DNA of 53,382 nucleotides from Clostridiales bacterium (GCA_016933835.1 JAFGAC010000020.1:1-53382); one strand, 5' to 3'; numbered from the stretch's first letter, positions 6,589-17,127 are shown. Translations and numbers: made by a program. The notes: a model not told the origin generated them from the letters alone.

Positions 6589-6665
6589 TGGTCGGGGTGG
6601 CAGGATTTGAACCCGCGGCCCTCTGGTCCCAAACCAGATGCGCTACCAAACTGCGCTACACCCCG
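6589..6665 (-). tRNA. tRNA-Pro (anticodon UGG)
   Basis: A 77-nt cloverleaf beginning CGGGGTG with CCA encoded; anticodon loop TTTGGGA. First gene of the tRNA operon. Confidence 0.97.
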
Positions 6666-6716
6666 ATAACTGACAAAATCAATTATATAGCAATTGATTT
6701 TTGAAGTCAATATGTT

Positions 6717-7196
6717 TTAATCAAATTCAATGATTTTCGTATCTATTATTTTGTTTTCTATTGTCATGACAGCGTAGGATCTTCTGTTTCCATGCCTTGG
6801 AGCAATTAAGCTTCCTGGATTTACAAATAAAATATTTTCATGTTTATTACAAAATTGACTATGTGTATGTCCAAAAAGTACGACATCAACTTTTTTTTCG
6901 AGAGCAGTATAGAATAATTTGTTGATTCCAAATTTCACATCATAAAGATGACCATGAACAATCAAAAACTTTAATTGATTGATTTCAGCGACAACTTCAA
7001 TATTTCCATCTACTTCCCTGTCAGCATTTCCTTTTACAGAAATAACCTTCCCAACAAAATTAATATCATCTAAATCCTTGCTGTAATCCCCAAGGTGAAT
7101 CAAATAATCAAAGTCTCTATATTTCTCCACCAATTCCTTCAACATCTCTCTACTGCCATGTGTGTCCGAGACAATCAGTATTCTTTTTTTATTCAT
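6717..7196 (-). CDS. yfcE: YfcE/MJ0936-type metallophosphoesterase
   Basis: A 159-residue calcineurin-like phosphodiesterase. The metal-binding motifs are all present: SDTHG near the N-terminus, HLGDY, KGNAD, IVHGH and GHTHS, followed by VNPGS. Family members hydrolyse phosphodiester bonds in vitro with two metal ions; the physiological substrate is generally unknown. The start overlaps the end of rdgB by eight bases, so it is translated from the rph-rdgB-yfcE transcript. That trio is a common clostridial cluster. Confidence 0.92.
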   Translation of the reverse strand: MNKKRILIVSDTHGSREMLKELVEKYRDFDYLIHLGDYSKDLDDINFVGKVISVKGNADREVDGNIEVVAEINQLKFLIVHGHLYDVKFGINKLFYTALEKKVDVVLFGHTHSQFCNKHENILFVNPGSLIAPRHGNRRSYAVMTIENKIIDTKIIEFD

Positions 7197-7788
7197 TTCT
7201 CTGCTGTAATTTTTCTTTTAAAATCTTCAAAGCTCTTGCGCGATGACTTACATCATTTTTTTCATCTGAAGTTAGCTCAGCAAAAGTTTTTTTGAATTCG
7301 GGAAGATAAAAAATAGGGTCATATCCAAATCCATTCTCACCAGATTCTGTCAATGCAATATTACCTTCTATTTCACCTCTTGCTACAATTTCATCTCCTG
7401 ATGGAAACAGCATTGTAATAACAGATACAAATCTTGCTTTTCTATCAAGAAAGGACACACCATCAAGAACACTCAATAATTTTTTGTTGTTTGCTTCATA
7501 TGAAACATTTTCTCCGGCATATCTTGCTGAGAAAATGCCTGGTTCACCATCTAAATAATCAACCATTAATCCAGAGTCGTCTGCAATTGTAATCTCCCCG
7601 AGTTCCGACAATACAGCTTTCGCTTTTATTAAAGAATTTTCCTCAAAAGTACTGCCATCCTCAACAATATCAAAATCAACTAATCCCGCTTCTGACATAG
7701 TTAATAATTCATAGTTGAAATCTTTTAAAATTTCTTTTATTTCCTCTAATTTATGGGGATTATTAGAAGCTAATATTACTTTTCTCAT
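7189..7788 (-). CDS. rdgB: XTP/dITP (non-canonical purine NTP) pyrophosphatase
   Basis: Hydrolyses ITP, dITP and XTP to monophosphates and so keeps deaminated purines out of DNA and RNA. The 199-residue HAM1/RdgB fold shows the family signatures: ILASNNPHKLEEIKEIL at the N-terminus, ADDSGLMVDYLDGEPGIFSARYAG, FGYDPIF, and the C-terminal SHRARAL. Length is standard. It lies nine bases after rph and overlaps yfcE. Confidence 0.96.
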   Translation of the reverse strand: MRKVILASNNPHKLEEIKEILKDFNYELLTMSEAGLVDFDIVEDGSTFEENSLIKAKAVLSELGEITIADDSGLMVDYLDGEPGIFSARYAGENVSYEANNKKLLSVLDGVSFLDRKARFVSVITMLFPSGDEIVARGEIEGNIALTESGENGFGYDPIFYLPEFKKTFAELTSDEKNDVSHRARALKILKEKLQQRNE

Positions 7789-7797
7789 CTGCCACCA

Positions 7798-8511
7798 CTA
7801 TCTTTCTAAAATATCTTTTTGTATATCTACTAAGTATTGTATCCCTTTTTTAGCATATTCAAGCATTTTATTCAATTCATCGACACTAAAGGGACTTTCT
7901 TCACCTGTTCCCTGAAGTTCAATAAATTTCCCATCATCAGTCATAACAACATTCATATCAACTATTGCTTTAGAATCTTCGCTATATTCTAAATCAAGAT
8001 ATATTTCATCTTCAACAACACCGACACTGATGGCTGCCACATAATTCTTAACTGGAATCTCACTTAGAGAACCTTCTTCTTTCAACTTTTTCATCGCCTC
8101 AACCATGGCTATATATGCCCCGGTAATTGACGCGGTGCGTGTGCCTCCATCTGCTTGAATGACATCACAATCAATCCAAATGGTTTTTTCATTCAATTTA
8201 TTCATCTCTACTACTGATCGCAGTGAACGTCCTATCAATCTTTGAATTTCCATGCTTCGTCCATCAATGTTTCCTTTAGAAGAACCTCGTGATTTTCTCG
8301 TATTTGTAGATCCAGGCAACATGCCATATTCAGCCGTTATCCATCCTGATCCAGTTCCTTTTAGAAAATGAGGGACTTTATCTTCTACCATCGCTGTACA
8401 AATTACTTTAGTATTTCCCATTTCGATTAGAACACTACCGTAAGGATGCAATAAATAATTATTAGTTATTTTGATTTCTCTTAATTCGTCATTTTTTCTA
8501 GTTTCTCTCAT
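7798..8511 (-). CDS. rph: Ribonuclease PH
   Basis: A phosphorolytic 3'-5' exoribonuclease that trims the 3' ends of tRNA precursors. The protein is 237 residues, full length. Diagnostic stretches are [14 protein letters not shown], the nearby Arg-rich [21 protein letters not shown] broken over two strands, and [17 protein letters not shown]. The start is ATG at 8511 after GGTGGTGA. It heads the rph-rdgB-yfcE operon, a link between RNA 3' processing and nucleotide sanitation that recurs in Firmicutes. Confidence 0.97.
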   Translation of the reverse strand: MRETRKNDELREIKITNNYLLHPYGSVLIEMGNTKVICTAMVEDKVPHFLKGTGSGWITAEYGMLPGSTNTRKSRGSSKGNIDGRSMEIQRLIGRSLRSVVEMNKLNEKTIWIDCDVIQADGGTRTASITGAYIAMVEAMKKLKEEGSLSEIPVKNYVAAISVGVVEDEIYLDLEYSEDSKAIVDMNVVMTDDGKFIELQGTGEESPFSVDELNKMLEYAKKGIQYLVDIQKDILER

Positions 8512-8552
8512 TTTATCACCACCAACTAAGACATTCTACCACAAATATCTTT

Positions 8553-8589
8553 AAAATAAAACCGTCCTCCATAACAAATATGAAGGACG
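8553..8589 (-). terminator. Terminator after the amidase gene
   Basis: On the minus strand CGTCCTTCAT, a seven-base loop and ATGGAGGACG precede GTTTTATTTT. It separates the amidase gene from rph. Confidence 0.8.
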
Positions 8590-8594
8590 ATATT

Positions 8595-10643
8595 TTACTC
8601 TAAAAACTCAATAATTCCTTTTTTTACTGCTAATGCCGCTTTCTCTAAATATGATTCTTTCAATAAAAGAGCTTCTTCTTTTGCATTTGACAAAAATCCA
8701 AGTTCAACGAGTGCTGCCGGCATTTTAGTTTCTCTAATGACAATCAGATTTGGTCTTTGTACGATGCCTCTATCTATAGCTCCTAAATCCCTCACCAGAT
8801 AATTTTTTATATCCGTTGCTAAAACATCACTATGCATTGTAGTATATGGACTGTACAGGACTTCCACACCACTTACATTGATATTTGTTGTCGCATTGAT
8901 ATGTACGCTGACAAAAAGATCAGCTCCTAATTCATTCGCTAAATTCGCTCTTTCATATAACGAAATATACTCATCTGTAGAGCGAGTCATATAAACTTTA
9001 AAACCTTCTTTTTCAAGTTCTTTTTTAAGAATCAAACTTGTTTTAAGTGCGAGCACTTTTTCATAAACTCCCGTTATTTTACCTATTGCACCTGGATCTT
9101 TTCCACCATGCCCTGGATCAAGTACAATCAACATATCCTTGTATTTGGAATTTGAGAGATCAATGTTGAAAAAATTGATGAAAAAGCTGTTGCTGCCGTT
9201 TCCTAGAATCTCAAACTCAGTATTCTCGGCAAGTTGAATATCGACTATATACTCAGAATTCGATTTATTGATATCAAAACTTTGTACAATTGAGTCATCT
9301 ATGTCTAATTCCAACTCATCAATATCAATACTGCTTTTGTCAAAAGCAAGTTGAATACTCTTACTGCTCAACTCTTTTATTTTCACATCGGTACCTTGGT
9401 GAAAATTCAAACTCAGCTGACTTGAGTCCTGTGCCGTCTTATAATAATCAAACCCATTCAGTGGGTCCCCTGAAATATAGACAAAAATTTGATTACCCAC
9501 ATCTTCCACATAAACTTCATCCAAGGAAGTCTCATTCTCAAGGTTGATGACAACCCGTGAAACCACCTCATCAGGTCCATATTCTTTGGTAGGATCAAAT
9601 TGTGAATAGGCAATACTTGAAATCAAGTTACTGCTGCTTTCTTCAGAACCATAAACGCCGCCGTTGTAGTTAAACAAAGAATTCATCACATCAATGATAA
9701 TTTTATTGTTATAAAATTTAACATTGTATGCCGGACTTTCCTGTGTGTTGATGACAACTGCATCTACTCCATAAATTTCATCCGTATAGAGATAATCAAC
9801 AGAATTGATGAATTTAATAACCAATTCTTTAGATTTTTCATCATAAAATATATTATAGCCACGTGTGTCCGTTAAACTTATAGTCAGCCTTGTATTCTGA
9901 GTTCCTTTTGTATAGCTTGATACCTCTATGCTATCGTAATAAAGCAGATTGATAGGTATAAAATCATTTTTAAAATAACTGCTTAATTCCGTATTTATAA
10001 TATCAACAACCAGTTGATCATTTTCATTATCTTTTTCAATATAAAAATCACTTGATTCAACAATTCCAGATGTTTTTACCCTGATTTCAGGAAATCGATT
10101 CTCCATTGTAAAATAGACACCTGAAATCACTTGTTTTTTCTGGTTGATTGTCACTGTTCTCGTCTCCTGGAGCCAGTTGACATCCATTCCAAATTCTTCA
10201 GAGATAAATCGCGCTGGAACTAAAGTTCTACTAGTTCCCAAATAATCTATGATAATTGGGGGTACACTGTCTGGCAAGGTTTTTTTAACACCATTGACAT
10301 AAGCAATTGGTGAGTTTACCTTCAACAAAATAACTTTGTCTTCATATGTAATTTCTACTTCTTTAGTTTCTTGATTCCACTGTACATCCGCACCCATCAA
10401 TTCACTGATTACTCTCACAGGCAACAAGGTTCTTGTCGATCCTTCGAGATTATAAAGAATTCCTGGAACATCCGGAATGATATCTTCTCCGTTGATAATA
10501 AGATTGACAATCATAAATTCCTTCGATTCTCCAATTCTTGTATCAAGCGCGCTGATTACTTCGCTCTCTAAGTATTCTGCAAAAGAAACGGTCGATAGAA
10601 GTGCAATTAAAACAGCAATAAACAATAATGATTTTCTATACAT
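8595..10643 (-). CDS. Secreted N-acetylmuramoyl-L-alanine amidase with stalk and AMIN domains
   Basis: Cleaves the amide bond between MurNAc and the stem peptide. The 682-residue protein has a signal peptide (residues 1-22). Two copper-amine-oxidase-N-type repeats follow (about 45-170; TLLPVRVISELMGADVQW and TLVPARFISEEFGMDVNW). Next come beta-rich AMIN-like regions (about 175-495) that bind the wall, and a C-terminal Amidase_3 domain (about 505-680). Zinc and catalytic residues are visible: the His of DPGHGGKDPGA, the Glu of VYEK, the His of SVHINA and the Glu of VELGFLSN. It forms a single-gene unit closed by a terminator. A role in cell separation or wall turnover is inferred. Confidence 0.93.
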   Translation of the reverse strand: MYRKSLLFIAVLIALLSTVSFAEYLESEVISALDTRIGESKEFMIVNLIINGEDIIPDVPGILYNLEGSTRTLLPVRVISELMGADVQWNQETKEVEITYEDKVILLKVNSPIAYVNGVKKTLPDSVPPIIIDYLGTSRTLVPARFISEEFGMDVNWLQETRTVTINQKKQVISGVYFTMENRFPEIRVKTSGIVESSDFYIEKDNENDQLVVDIINTELSSYFKNDFIPINLLYYDSIEVSSYTKGTQNTRLTISLTDTRGYNIFYDEKSKELVIKFINSVDYLYTDEIYGVDAVVINTQESPAYNVKFYNNKIIIDVMNSLFNYNGGVYGSEESSSNLISSIAYSQFDPTKEYGPDEVVSRVVINLENETSLDEVYVEDVGNQIFVYISGDPLNGFDYYKTAQDSSQLSLNFHQGTDVKIKELSSKSIQLAFDKSSIDIDELELDIDDSIVQSFDINKSNSEYIVDIQLAENTEFEILGNGSNSFFINFFNIDLSNSKYKDMLIVLDPGHGGKDPGAIGKITGVYEKVLALKTSLILKKELEKEGFKVYMTRSTDEYISLYERANLANELGADLFVSVHINATTNINVSGVEVLYSPYTTMHSDVLATDIKNYLVRDLGAIDRGIVQRPNLIVIRETKMPAALVELGFLSNAKEEALLLKESYLEKAALAVKKGIIEFLE

Positions 10644-10755
10644 AGATCACGACTCCAACTTTAAAATATTTGCTACAACTATATATATTTTAACATTTTT
10701 AAATTTCTTTTGTTATATTAAATAGATTTATCATTAAAATTTAATAATTATGAAA

Positions 10756-10782
10756 TTAAAAAAGGACCTCCGAAGAGGTCCT
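10756..10782 (-). terminator. Terminator of oppA
   Basis: On the minus strand AGGACCTC, the tetraloop TTCG and GAGGTCCT are followed by TTTTTTAATT. A textbook hairpin 20 bases after the oppA stop codon. Confidence 0.95.
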
Positions 10783-10802
10783 AAATTTCAATTCAGTTGT
10801 GA

Positions 10803-12407
10803 CTATTGTAAGTCAGCAAATCCAAACCAGAATACGTTTCTAGATGTTTTTTCCCATCCGATTACATTGTTAGCAACCATCAAAGAATCAGTATAAACGT
10901 AGATTGGCATTAAAGCATTTGAAGCCATAAGGATATCTAATGCTTCGTATAGCATGTTGAATCTATCAGCAGGAGCTGCTGTTTTAGAAGCATCTAATAA
11001 TGCATCATAATCAGGGCTTGACCATGCTGTATGGTTCATAGCGCCATCTGTTACGAACATTCCTAAATAAGTCATAGGGTCAGAGTAATCTCCAATCCAA
11101 CCTTCTCTAGCTATTTGGAATTCTCCATTAGTTCTAGTAGTTTGGAATACAGCCCATTCTTGATTAGTTAATGTAATATCGATTCCTAAATTAGTTTTCC
11201 ACATTTCTTGAATAATTTCAGCTACCATTTTGTGGCCTTCTGAAGTGTTGTAAAGAATTTCAAGAACAGGGAATCCTTCTCCATTTGGATATCCAGCTTC
11301 TGCAAGTAATGCTTGAGCTTCAGCTACGCCACTGCCATCAGCAGGAACATATGCGCCAGCTTTTTCTGAGAATACATTACCATCAGCATCTCTAGATGCT
11401 GGAGATACCATGTTTACTGCAGGAAGTTGTCCACCATTCATAGCATCAACGATTGCAGTTCTATCAATTGCATAGCTCATAGCTTTTCTTACTAATTCAT
11501 TATCTAAAGGTTCAACAGTAGTATTGAATGAATAGTAATAAACGCCATCCATAGGAAGAATGTAGAATGTATCATCTTCTGCCATTAATCTTGGCATATC
11601 TTCTGCAGGCATGTTATCGATAACATCTAATTCGCCAGTTTCATAAGCAGTTAATGCAGTAGTTGCATCAACGATCATGAAAGCTTCGATAGTATCTAAC
11701 ATAACTTTATCTGCTTGCCAGTAGTTTTCGTTTTTAGCAAGAACAATTTTGTCGCCAGTTTTGTATTCTGACAAGTAGAATGGTCCGTTTACAATTGAAG
11801 CTTCAGGATTGATTGCCCATGATCCGTCTGGTCCTTGAACAACTGAATCTTCTCTTACTGGGAAGAATGTGTAGAATCCAGTTAATCCTAAGAAATAAGG
11901 AGTTGGAGCAGCTAAAGTAACTTCAAAAGTTTTTTCGTCGATAGCTCTGAAAGTATCAACATTTGCTTCGCCAAATATCCAAGAATATTCAGAAGCAGTT
12001 GCTGGATCTAAAACTCTAGTCCAAGCATATTCAAAATCATTTGCAGTTACAGGTTGTCCATCTGACCATAAAGCATCTCTCAAAGTGAAAGTGTAAACGA
12101 TTTGATCATCTGATACTGTATAGCTTTCAGCCATAGCAGGTTGTAATTCTCCGTTAACTTCTCTCATCAAACCTTCGAACATATTGTTGATCATATCTCC
12201 GCCGTCAGATGCAGCATTTAAGCCTGGATCGATAGTTAAAGGCTCTGAACCTAAGTTCCAAGTCAAATTCTTAACAACAGGTTCCTCAACAACAGGTGTT
12301 TCTGGAGTTCCTTCAGTAACAGGCTCTGCCGGTTTAGCAGCACAACCTGCGAATGATGCAACTACCATTACTAGAACTAGTAATAACGCTAAGTTCTTTT
12401 TAAACAA
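10803..12407 (-). CDS. oppA: Oligopeptide ABC transporter substrate-binding lipoprotein
   Basis: Captures extracellular peptides and delivers them to the OppBC permease. A lipoprotein signal with the lipobox SFAGC leads into an SBP_bac_5 fold (GTPETP linker, NLGSEPLTIDPGLNA, FTLRDALWSDGQPVTANDFEYAW). The frame extends to an ATG at 12422, but that ATG overlaps the ribosome binding site GGAGGGG; the start is therefore taken as TTG at 12407, giving 534 residues. It follows oppF but is cut off from it by a terminator and has its own strong promoter, which fits the need for excess binding protein. Peptide specificity cannot be read from sequence. Confidence 0.94.
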   Translation of the reverse strand: MFKKNLALLLVLVMVVASFAGCAAKPAEPVTEGTPETPVVEEPVVKNLTWNLGSEPLTIDPGLNAASDGGDMINNMFEGLMREVNGELQPAMAESYTVSDDQIVYTFTLRDALWSDGQPVTANDFEYAWTRVLDPATASEYSWIFGEANVDTFRAIDEKTFEVTLAAPTPYFLGLTGFYTFFPVREDSVVQGPDGSWAINPEASIVNGPFYLSEYKTGDKIVLAKNENYWQADKVMLDTIEAFMIVDATTALTAYETGELDVIDNMPAEDMPRLMAEDDTFYILPMDGVYYYSFNTTVEPLDNELVRKAMSYAIDRTAIVDAMNGGQLPAVNMVSPASRDADGNVFSEKAGAYVPADGSGVAEAQALLAEAGYPNGEGFPVLEILYNTSEGHKMVAEIIQEMWKTNLGIDITLTNQEWAVFQTTRTNGEFQIAREGWIGDYSDPMTYLGMFVTDGAMNHTAWSSPDYDALLDASKTAAPADRFNMLYEALDILMASNALMPIYVYTDSLMVANNVIGWEKTSRNVFWFGFADLQ

Positions 12408-12449
12408 ATTAATCCCCTCCATAAATTATATTATCTCTAACTTGATGTA

Positions 12450-12468
12450 CGTCAGCAACAAACTGACG
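12450..12468 (-). promoter_or_regulatory. Inverted repeat in the oppA leader
   Basis: CGTCAG and CTGACG are separated by seven bases, about 40 bases upstream of the TTG start. In the transcript this could form a small hairpin; as DNA it could be an operator. Nothing decides between these. Confidence 0.4.
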
Positions 12469-12504
12469 AATTAATTTTATGAAACAATCATCAAGCTATA
12501 AGTA

Positions 12505-12533
12505 ATTATAATACATTCCCTTTCCAAAATCAA
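12505..12533 (-). promoter_or_regulatory. Promoter of oppA
   Basis: TTGATT (12528-12533) and TATAAT (12505-12510) with a 17-base spacer on the minus strand. The resulting leader is about 90 nt. Confidence 0.8.
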
Positions 12534-12772
12534 ACACTACTTCAGAAATTTCAGACATATTAAAATTTGTTAACATTTGAAATTTCAATGTTTACATTTT
12601 CTTTATATATATAATTTAATTCATATGGTTCATATGCATTATTATTTTATTCGTGCACTTTAGACTTAAATTATTATTTATATGATTGTGCAATATTTCC
12701 TAGAATAAAATAATTTTCCATTTTCAATTAGTATCACATTTAACGCACTCATAATCCAACCTTTTAGAATTT
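12534..12772. other. AT-rich spacer between oppF terminator and oppA promoter
   Basis: Together with the oppA leader this makes about 450 bases without a gene between oppA and oppF. Apart from the promoter, inverted repeat and terminator listed separately, I see only AT-rich sequence. It is long enough to hold upstream regulator sites such as CodY boxes, but no clear match stood out. Confidence 0.5.
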
Positions 12773-12813
12773 AAAAAAATCAAGACAATATGATTTCTCA
12801 ATATCGTCTTGAT
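12773..12813 (-). terminator. Terminator of the oppBCDF operon
   Basis: On the minus strand ATCAAGACGATAT pairs with ATATTGTCTTGAT across a nine-base loop and is followed by a T-rich run. Confidence 0.85.
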
Positions 12814-12858
12814 TTTTATATGATTAAAAAATTTTATAAATCTAAATTTTAAAATATA

Positions 12859-13869
12859 CTATTTTGCCACTGGGTATTTATCATCCATCAAGTGACATGA
12901 AACATAGTGGCCATCCGTTACTTCTCTCATAGCAGGTTCTTCGAGCGCACATCTTTCCATGGCATACTGGCATCTCGTTCTAAAACGGCATCCAGATGGT
13001 GGATTGATAGGAGACGGCACATCTCCTTCAAGAATGATTCTCTGAGAATTTTTTGTGACTTCTGGATCAGGAATCGGAATTGCCGAAAGCAATGCTTGTG
13101 TATATGGATGTTCTGGGTTGGCATACAATTCCTTGCTATCCGTCAATTCAACCATCTTACCTAAATACATAACACCAATTCTGTCAGAAATATGTTTAAC
13201 CATTGATAGGTCATGAGCAATAAATAAATAAGTTAAACCAAAATCCTTTTGCAAGTCTTCAAGCATGTTTACAACTTGCGCTTGAATAGAAACGTCCAAT
13301 GCAGATATCGGTTCATCACAAATTATAAATTCTGGATCTACAGCCAGTGCTCTTGCGATACCAATACGTTGTCTTTGTCCACCACTGAATTCATGGGGAT
13401 AACGCGATGCATGATCCTTGCTTAAACCAACTCTGTTGAGCAAATCAAAAATTCGCGCCTGTCTTTTATCTCCTGTTGCAATATTGTGGATATCCAAAGA
13501 TTCTCCAATAATATCTCCAACAGTCATTCTTGAATTAAGTGATGCATACGGATCTTGGAAAATCATCTGCATCTTTTTTCTATAAGGTTTCATTTGATTC
13601 TCAGATAACTCGCTTATGTTAACACCATCAAAAATGATTTCGCCACCTGTTGGTTCATATAATTTGATTAAAGTTCTTCCAGTTGTAGATTTTCCACATC
13701 CTGATTCACCAACAAGTCCCAATGTCTCTCCCTTGCGGATAAAAAAGCTGATGTCATCAACCGCTTGAACATACTCTTTTGATCTGCCGAAAAATCCTTT
13801 ATTCACTTCAAAATATTTCTTGAGATTTTTTACCTCAATCAATATTTCATTATTGTTTATTTCTTTCAT
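12859..13869 (-). CDS. oppF: Oligopeptide ABC transporter ATP-binding protein OppF
   Basis: One of two ATPases that energise OppBC. 336 residues with Walker [10 protein letters not shown], signature SGGQRQR and Walker B EFIICDEP in standard order. The C-terminal oligopeptide/dipeptide transporter domain carries Cys residues ([15 protein letters not shown]), which in this subfamily ligate an Fe-S cluster or metal. Its start overlaps the oppD stop by one base, so translation is coupled. Last gene of oppBCDF. Confidence 0.95.
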   Translation of the reverse strand: MKEINNNEILIEVKNLKKYFEVNKGFFGRSKEYVQAVDDISFFIRKGETLGLVGESGCGKSTTGRTLIKLYEPTGGEIIFDGVNISELSENQMKPYRKKMQMIFQDPYASLNSRMTVGDIIGESLDIHNIATGDKRQARIFDLLNRVGLSKDHASRYPHEFSGGQRQRIGIARALAVDPEFIICDEPISALDVSIQAQVVNMLEDLQKDFGLTYLFIAHDLSMVKHISDRIGVMYLGKMVELTDSKELYANPEHPYTQALLSAIPIPDPEVTKNSQRIILEGDVPSPINPPSGCRFRTRCQYAMERCALEEPAMREVTDGHYVSCHLMDDKYPVAK

Positions 13870-14891
13870 TATTCGATTCCCTCCCTTTTAACACCTGTAT
13901 CTACATCAGTATGAGGTGCATCTTCGTGGAGTAACCAACAAGCAGCTCTATGATCCGGTTTAACATAAGTGTAATCCGGTGCTTGTTCCAAACAAATTTT
14001 CATTGTATAAGGACATCTAGCTGAAAAAGGACATCCAGCTGGCGGTTTAACCAAATCTGGTGGTGTACCTGGGATAGGCAATAGCCTTTGTTTTTCATTT
14101 ACATCCATCCGAGGAACTGATTTAAGAAGTCCCATGGTATATGGATGAGTCGGTTCATAGAAAACTTGTTCAGCCGTACCTTCCTCCATGATTAAGCCAC
14201 CGTACATTACGATTATTCTAGAACACACATCTGCAACAACGCCTAAGTCATGTGTTATCAATATAATTGAAGTATCCATTTTATCTTTCAGTTCTTTAAT
14301 CAATTCAAGGATTTGAGCTTGAATAGTAACATCAAGAGCAGTTGTAGGTTCGTCTGCTATCAGTAAATCTGGTTGACATGACAGCGCTATTGCAATCATA
14401 GCTCTCTGACGCATGCCTCCACTGAATTCATGCGGATAATTGTCAACACGTTTTTCAGGAGAAGGAATCCCAACTAATCTAAGCATATCAATCGCTTTGA
14501 CTCTTGCTTCTTTTTTATCGACATCTTGATGTCGAACAATTGCTTCAATAATCTGATTACCAATTGTATATACAGGATTCAATGAAGTCATCGGATCCTG
14601 GAAAATCATAGCTATCTGATCGCCACGAATATTCATCATTTCATTTGAAGATTTTTTTGTCAAATCTTCATTTTTGAAGAAAATTTCTCCCTCTTTAACT
14701 TTACCAGGGTACTGAAGCAATCCCATTATTGACATTGAAGTAACAGATTTGCCTGAACCAGACTCACCAACAATACCTAATGCCTCTCCTTTATTCAAAC
14801 CAAAACTGACACCACGTACTGCTTGAACTTCGCCTACATGAGTATAAAATGATGTCTTCATGTTTTTTACATCTAATAATTTTTCGCCCAT
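13869..14891 (-). CDS. oppD: Oligopeptide ABC transporter ATP-binding protein OppD
   Basis: The partner ATPase of OppF. 340 residues with Walker [10 protein letters not shown], signature SGGMRQR, Walker [13 protein letters not shown], and the C-terminal Cys motif [15 protein letters not shown]. It lies 14 bases after oppC and overlaps oppF by one base. OppD and OppF are distinguished here by order and by the [14 protein letters not shown] stretch typical of OppD. Confidence 0.94.
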   Translation of the reverse strand: MGEKLLDVKNMKTSFYTHVGEVQAVRGVSFGLNKGEALGIVGESGSGKSVTSMSIMGLLQYPGKVKEGEIFFKNEDLTKKSSNEMMNIRGDQIAMIFQDPMTSLNPVYTIGNQIIEAIVRHQDVDKKEARVKAIDMLRLVGIPSPEKRVDNYPHEFSGGMRQRAMIAIALSCQPDLLIADEPTTALDVTIQAQILELIKELKDKMDTSIILITHDLGVVADVCSRIIVMYGGLIMEEGTAEQVFYEPTHPYTMGLLKSVPRMDVNEKQRLLPIPGTPPDLVKPPAGCPFSARCPYTMKICLEQAPDYTYVKPDHRAACWLLHEDAPHTDVDTGVKREGIE

Positions 14892-14905
14892 AATTTCACC
14901 TCTCT

Positions 14906-16105
14906 CTACTTACGCAAACGCGGATCAAGCGCATCTCTCAAACCATCGCCCAAGAAGTTAAATGCCAACACTGTAATTGAAATAAATGTTGCTGGGAAGA
15001 ACAGTTGATATGGATAAGATCTCAATCCAGCTACGGCATCATTTGCCAAAGTTCCCCATGAAGCCTGAGGTGCATTTACACCTAATCCGATAAAACTCAA
15101 GAATGCTTCAGTAAAAATCGCACTCGGAATCATCATTGCAAGAGATACTATAATTGGACCCATTGCATTTGGTATCAAGTGACGCACTAATATTCTCCAT
15201 GTGCTTGCTCCTAAAGTTCTTGCAGCAAGTACGAATTCTTGCTCTTTGATACTTAAAATCTGGCCTCTTACGATACGCGCCATGCTTACCCAATACACAG
15301 TACCGATGGCAATCATGATTGTTTTGAGTCCTGGCTCAAAAATAACCATCAACAATATTACATAAAGCAACAATGGCACTGTTGCAATAACATCGACAAT
15401 ACGCATCATGACATTATCTATCTTTCCACCTGCATAACCAGATACGCCTCCGTAAAGAACACCTATAAAGAAGTTAACAAGTGTAGCAACCAACGCAATT
15501 AGAAGTGAAATTCTAGCTCCGAAAAGAACTCGGATATATAAATCTCTACCTAAACCATCTGTTCCAAACCAAAATGTCTTATTGAAAACCTTGTCATACA
15601 CAGAAATTGGTGTTCCGTTTAACTGAACTTCAAATTTCTTCGCATCTGGATCACCTGAATTTTTAGCAGCAATTGCAAATGTATAGTCGACAACTACTTC
15701 ATTCCCAGCGATTTCATAAGATCTATATTTTCCAATCATATTATCTTCAACTGGTTTTAATCTTGAATTAACGTGACCATCTGCAGTTACATCAACAAGT
15801 TTATATTCTTTATTCATAAACACATAATTATTTTCATCAATTTGATATATTTCCATTGTTGGCGGAATATTACTTAATTCAAGATTTTGATCTGAATATG
15901 TAAAATTCGAGAAAAATGGTCCTAAAATCGCTAAAAGTGCCAAAATAAATATAAAAAACAAGCCAATCATTGAAAGATGATTTTTCTTAAGCCTTCTCCA
16001 CGCATCTTGCCAATAAGTTAAGCTTGGACGTGAAATTACTTCTTTATCAAGAGTCGACATATCGACTCTTTCCCACATATCTTTAGATATTTTATTATCA
16101 GCCAT
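14906..16105 (-). CDS. oppC: Oligopeptide ABC transporter permease OppC
   Basis: Inner membrane permease subunit. The 399-residue protein is longer than many OppC because of an extracytoplasmic region (~residues 65-175) after the first membrane segment, as in clostridial relatives. The N-terminal OppC_N segment (LTYWQDAWRRLKKNHLSM) precedes the first helix. The transport domain follows, with the EAA loop EFVLAARTLGASTWRILVRH contacting the ATPases. It is nine bases downstream of oppB. Confidence 0.94.
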   Translation of the reverse strand: MADNKISKDMWERVDMSTLDKEVISRPSLTYWQDAWRRLKKNHLSMIGLFFIFILALLAILGPFFSNFTYSDQNLELSNIPPTMEIYQIDENNYVFMNKEYKLVDVTADGHVNSRLKPVEDNMIGKYRSYEIAGNEVVVDYTFAIAAKNSGDPDAKKFEVQLNGTPISVYDKVFNKTFWFGTDGLGRDLYIRVLFGARISLLIALVATLVNFFIGVLYGGVSGYAGGKIDNVMMRIVDVIATVPLLLYVILLMVIFEPGLKTIMIAIGTVYWVSMARIVRGQILSIKEQEFVLAARTLGASTWRILVRHLIPNAMGPIIVSLAMMIPSAIFTEAFLSFIGLGVNAPQASWGTLANDAVAGLRSYPYQLFFPATFISITVLAFNFLGDGLRDALDPRLRK

Positions 16106-16114
16106 AGTCTCCTC

Positions 16115-17035
16115 CTATTCTCCCAATTTAATTCTTGGATCAATAAATCCGTATGCAACGTCGACAATCAAAATCATTGCTATTGCGAAGAAAGCATAGA
16201 AAATTGTTATTCCCATTAAAACAGTGTAATCTCTATTTCCTACTGATTCAACAAAATGCTTACCCATTCCAGGTATTGCAAATATTCTCTCAATTACGAA
16301 AGATCCTGTCAAGACAGCAGCTATCATAGGTCCCATATAAGTAATAACAGGAATCAAGGCATTTTTAAGTGCGTGTTTTCCAATAACAACAAATTCAGGA
16401 AGTCCTTTTGCTCTTGCAGTTCTGATATAATCTTGCTGCAATACTTCAAGCATGCTTGAACGAGTCAATCTAGCAACAAATGCTAATGAGAAACCGCTTA
16501 ATGAAACAACAGGTCCTATATAACTTTTCCATGAGTCTAAACCATGAGAAGGCAACAAATTGAGTTTGGAGCTGAATACATAAATCATCAGCGTCGCAAT
16601 AACAAAACTAGGAACCGCTACCCCCAATGTTGCAATAATCGTGACAAAATAATCTATTAATGAGTTCTGTTTTAGCGCCGAAATAATACCAATCGGTATC
16701 CCCATAATCATAACCAATAAGACAGCCATCCCCCCAAGTCTAGCTGAAACAGGAAAACCTGCAATTATAAGATCATTTACACTGACGCCAACTCTTTTAA
16801 AAGATGGTCCCAAATCAAATGTAGCAACCCCTACTAAATAATCAAAATACTGTTTATATAATGGATCGTTAAGATGATACTTTTCATTTAGTGCTTCTAG
16901 TACTTCTGCAGGTAATGCTTTTTCTCTAGTGAATGGTCCCCCAGGAATAGCATGCATCAAGAAGAATGTTATTGTGATGACAAACCACAAAGTGACTACC
17001 ATCGATATAATTCTTTTAAAAATGTATGAACCCAA
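16115..17035 (-). CDS. oppB: Oligopeptide ABC transporter permease OppB
   Basis: Six-helix permease that pairs with OppC to form the channel. The typical N-terminus (YIFKRIISMVVTLWFVITI) is followed by PGGPF, the EAA loop YIRTARAKGLPEFVVIGKHA, and a C-terminal DPRI. The frame extends upstream to a TTG at 17053, but AAAGGAG lies inside that stretch and is eight bases before the TTG at 17035, which I take as the start (306 residues). First gene of oppBCDF. Confidence 0.94.
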   Translation of the reverse strand: MGSYIFKRIISMVVTLWFVITITFFLMHAIPGGPFTREKALPAEVLEALNEKYHLNDPLYKQYFDYLVGVATFDLGPSFKRVGVSVNDLIIAGFPVSARLGGMAVLLVMIMGIPIGIISALKQNSLIDYFVTIIATLGVAVPSFVIATLMIYVFSSKLNLLPSHGLDSWKSYIGPVVSLSGFSLAFVARLTRSSMLEVLQQDYIRTARAKGLPEFVVIGKHALKNALIPVITYMGPMIAAVLTGSFVIERIFAIPGMGKHFVESVGNRDYTVLMGITIFYAFFAIAMILIVDVAYGFIDPRIKLGE

Positions 17036-17127
17036 ATTATACACTCCTTTCAAAATTTTCAGAAAATTAAATTTATAGGTGGGATTTTTTCTCGTGATTC
17101 TTTCGGCACATTGAATTGCACTTCTTT

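Noticed and set aside
12408-12422. Longer N-terminus for OppA beginning at ATG 12422
   Set aside because: That ATG is part of the GGAGGGG ribosome binding site; TTG at 12407 gives a normal lipoprotein signal.
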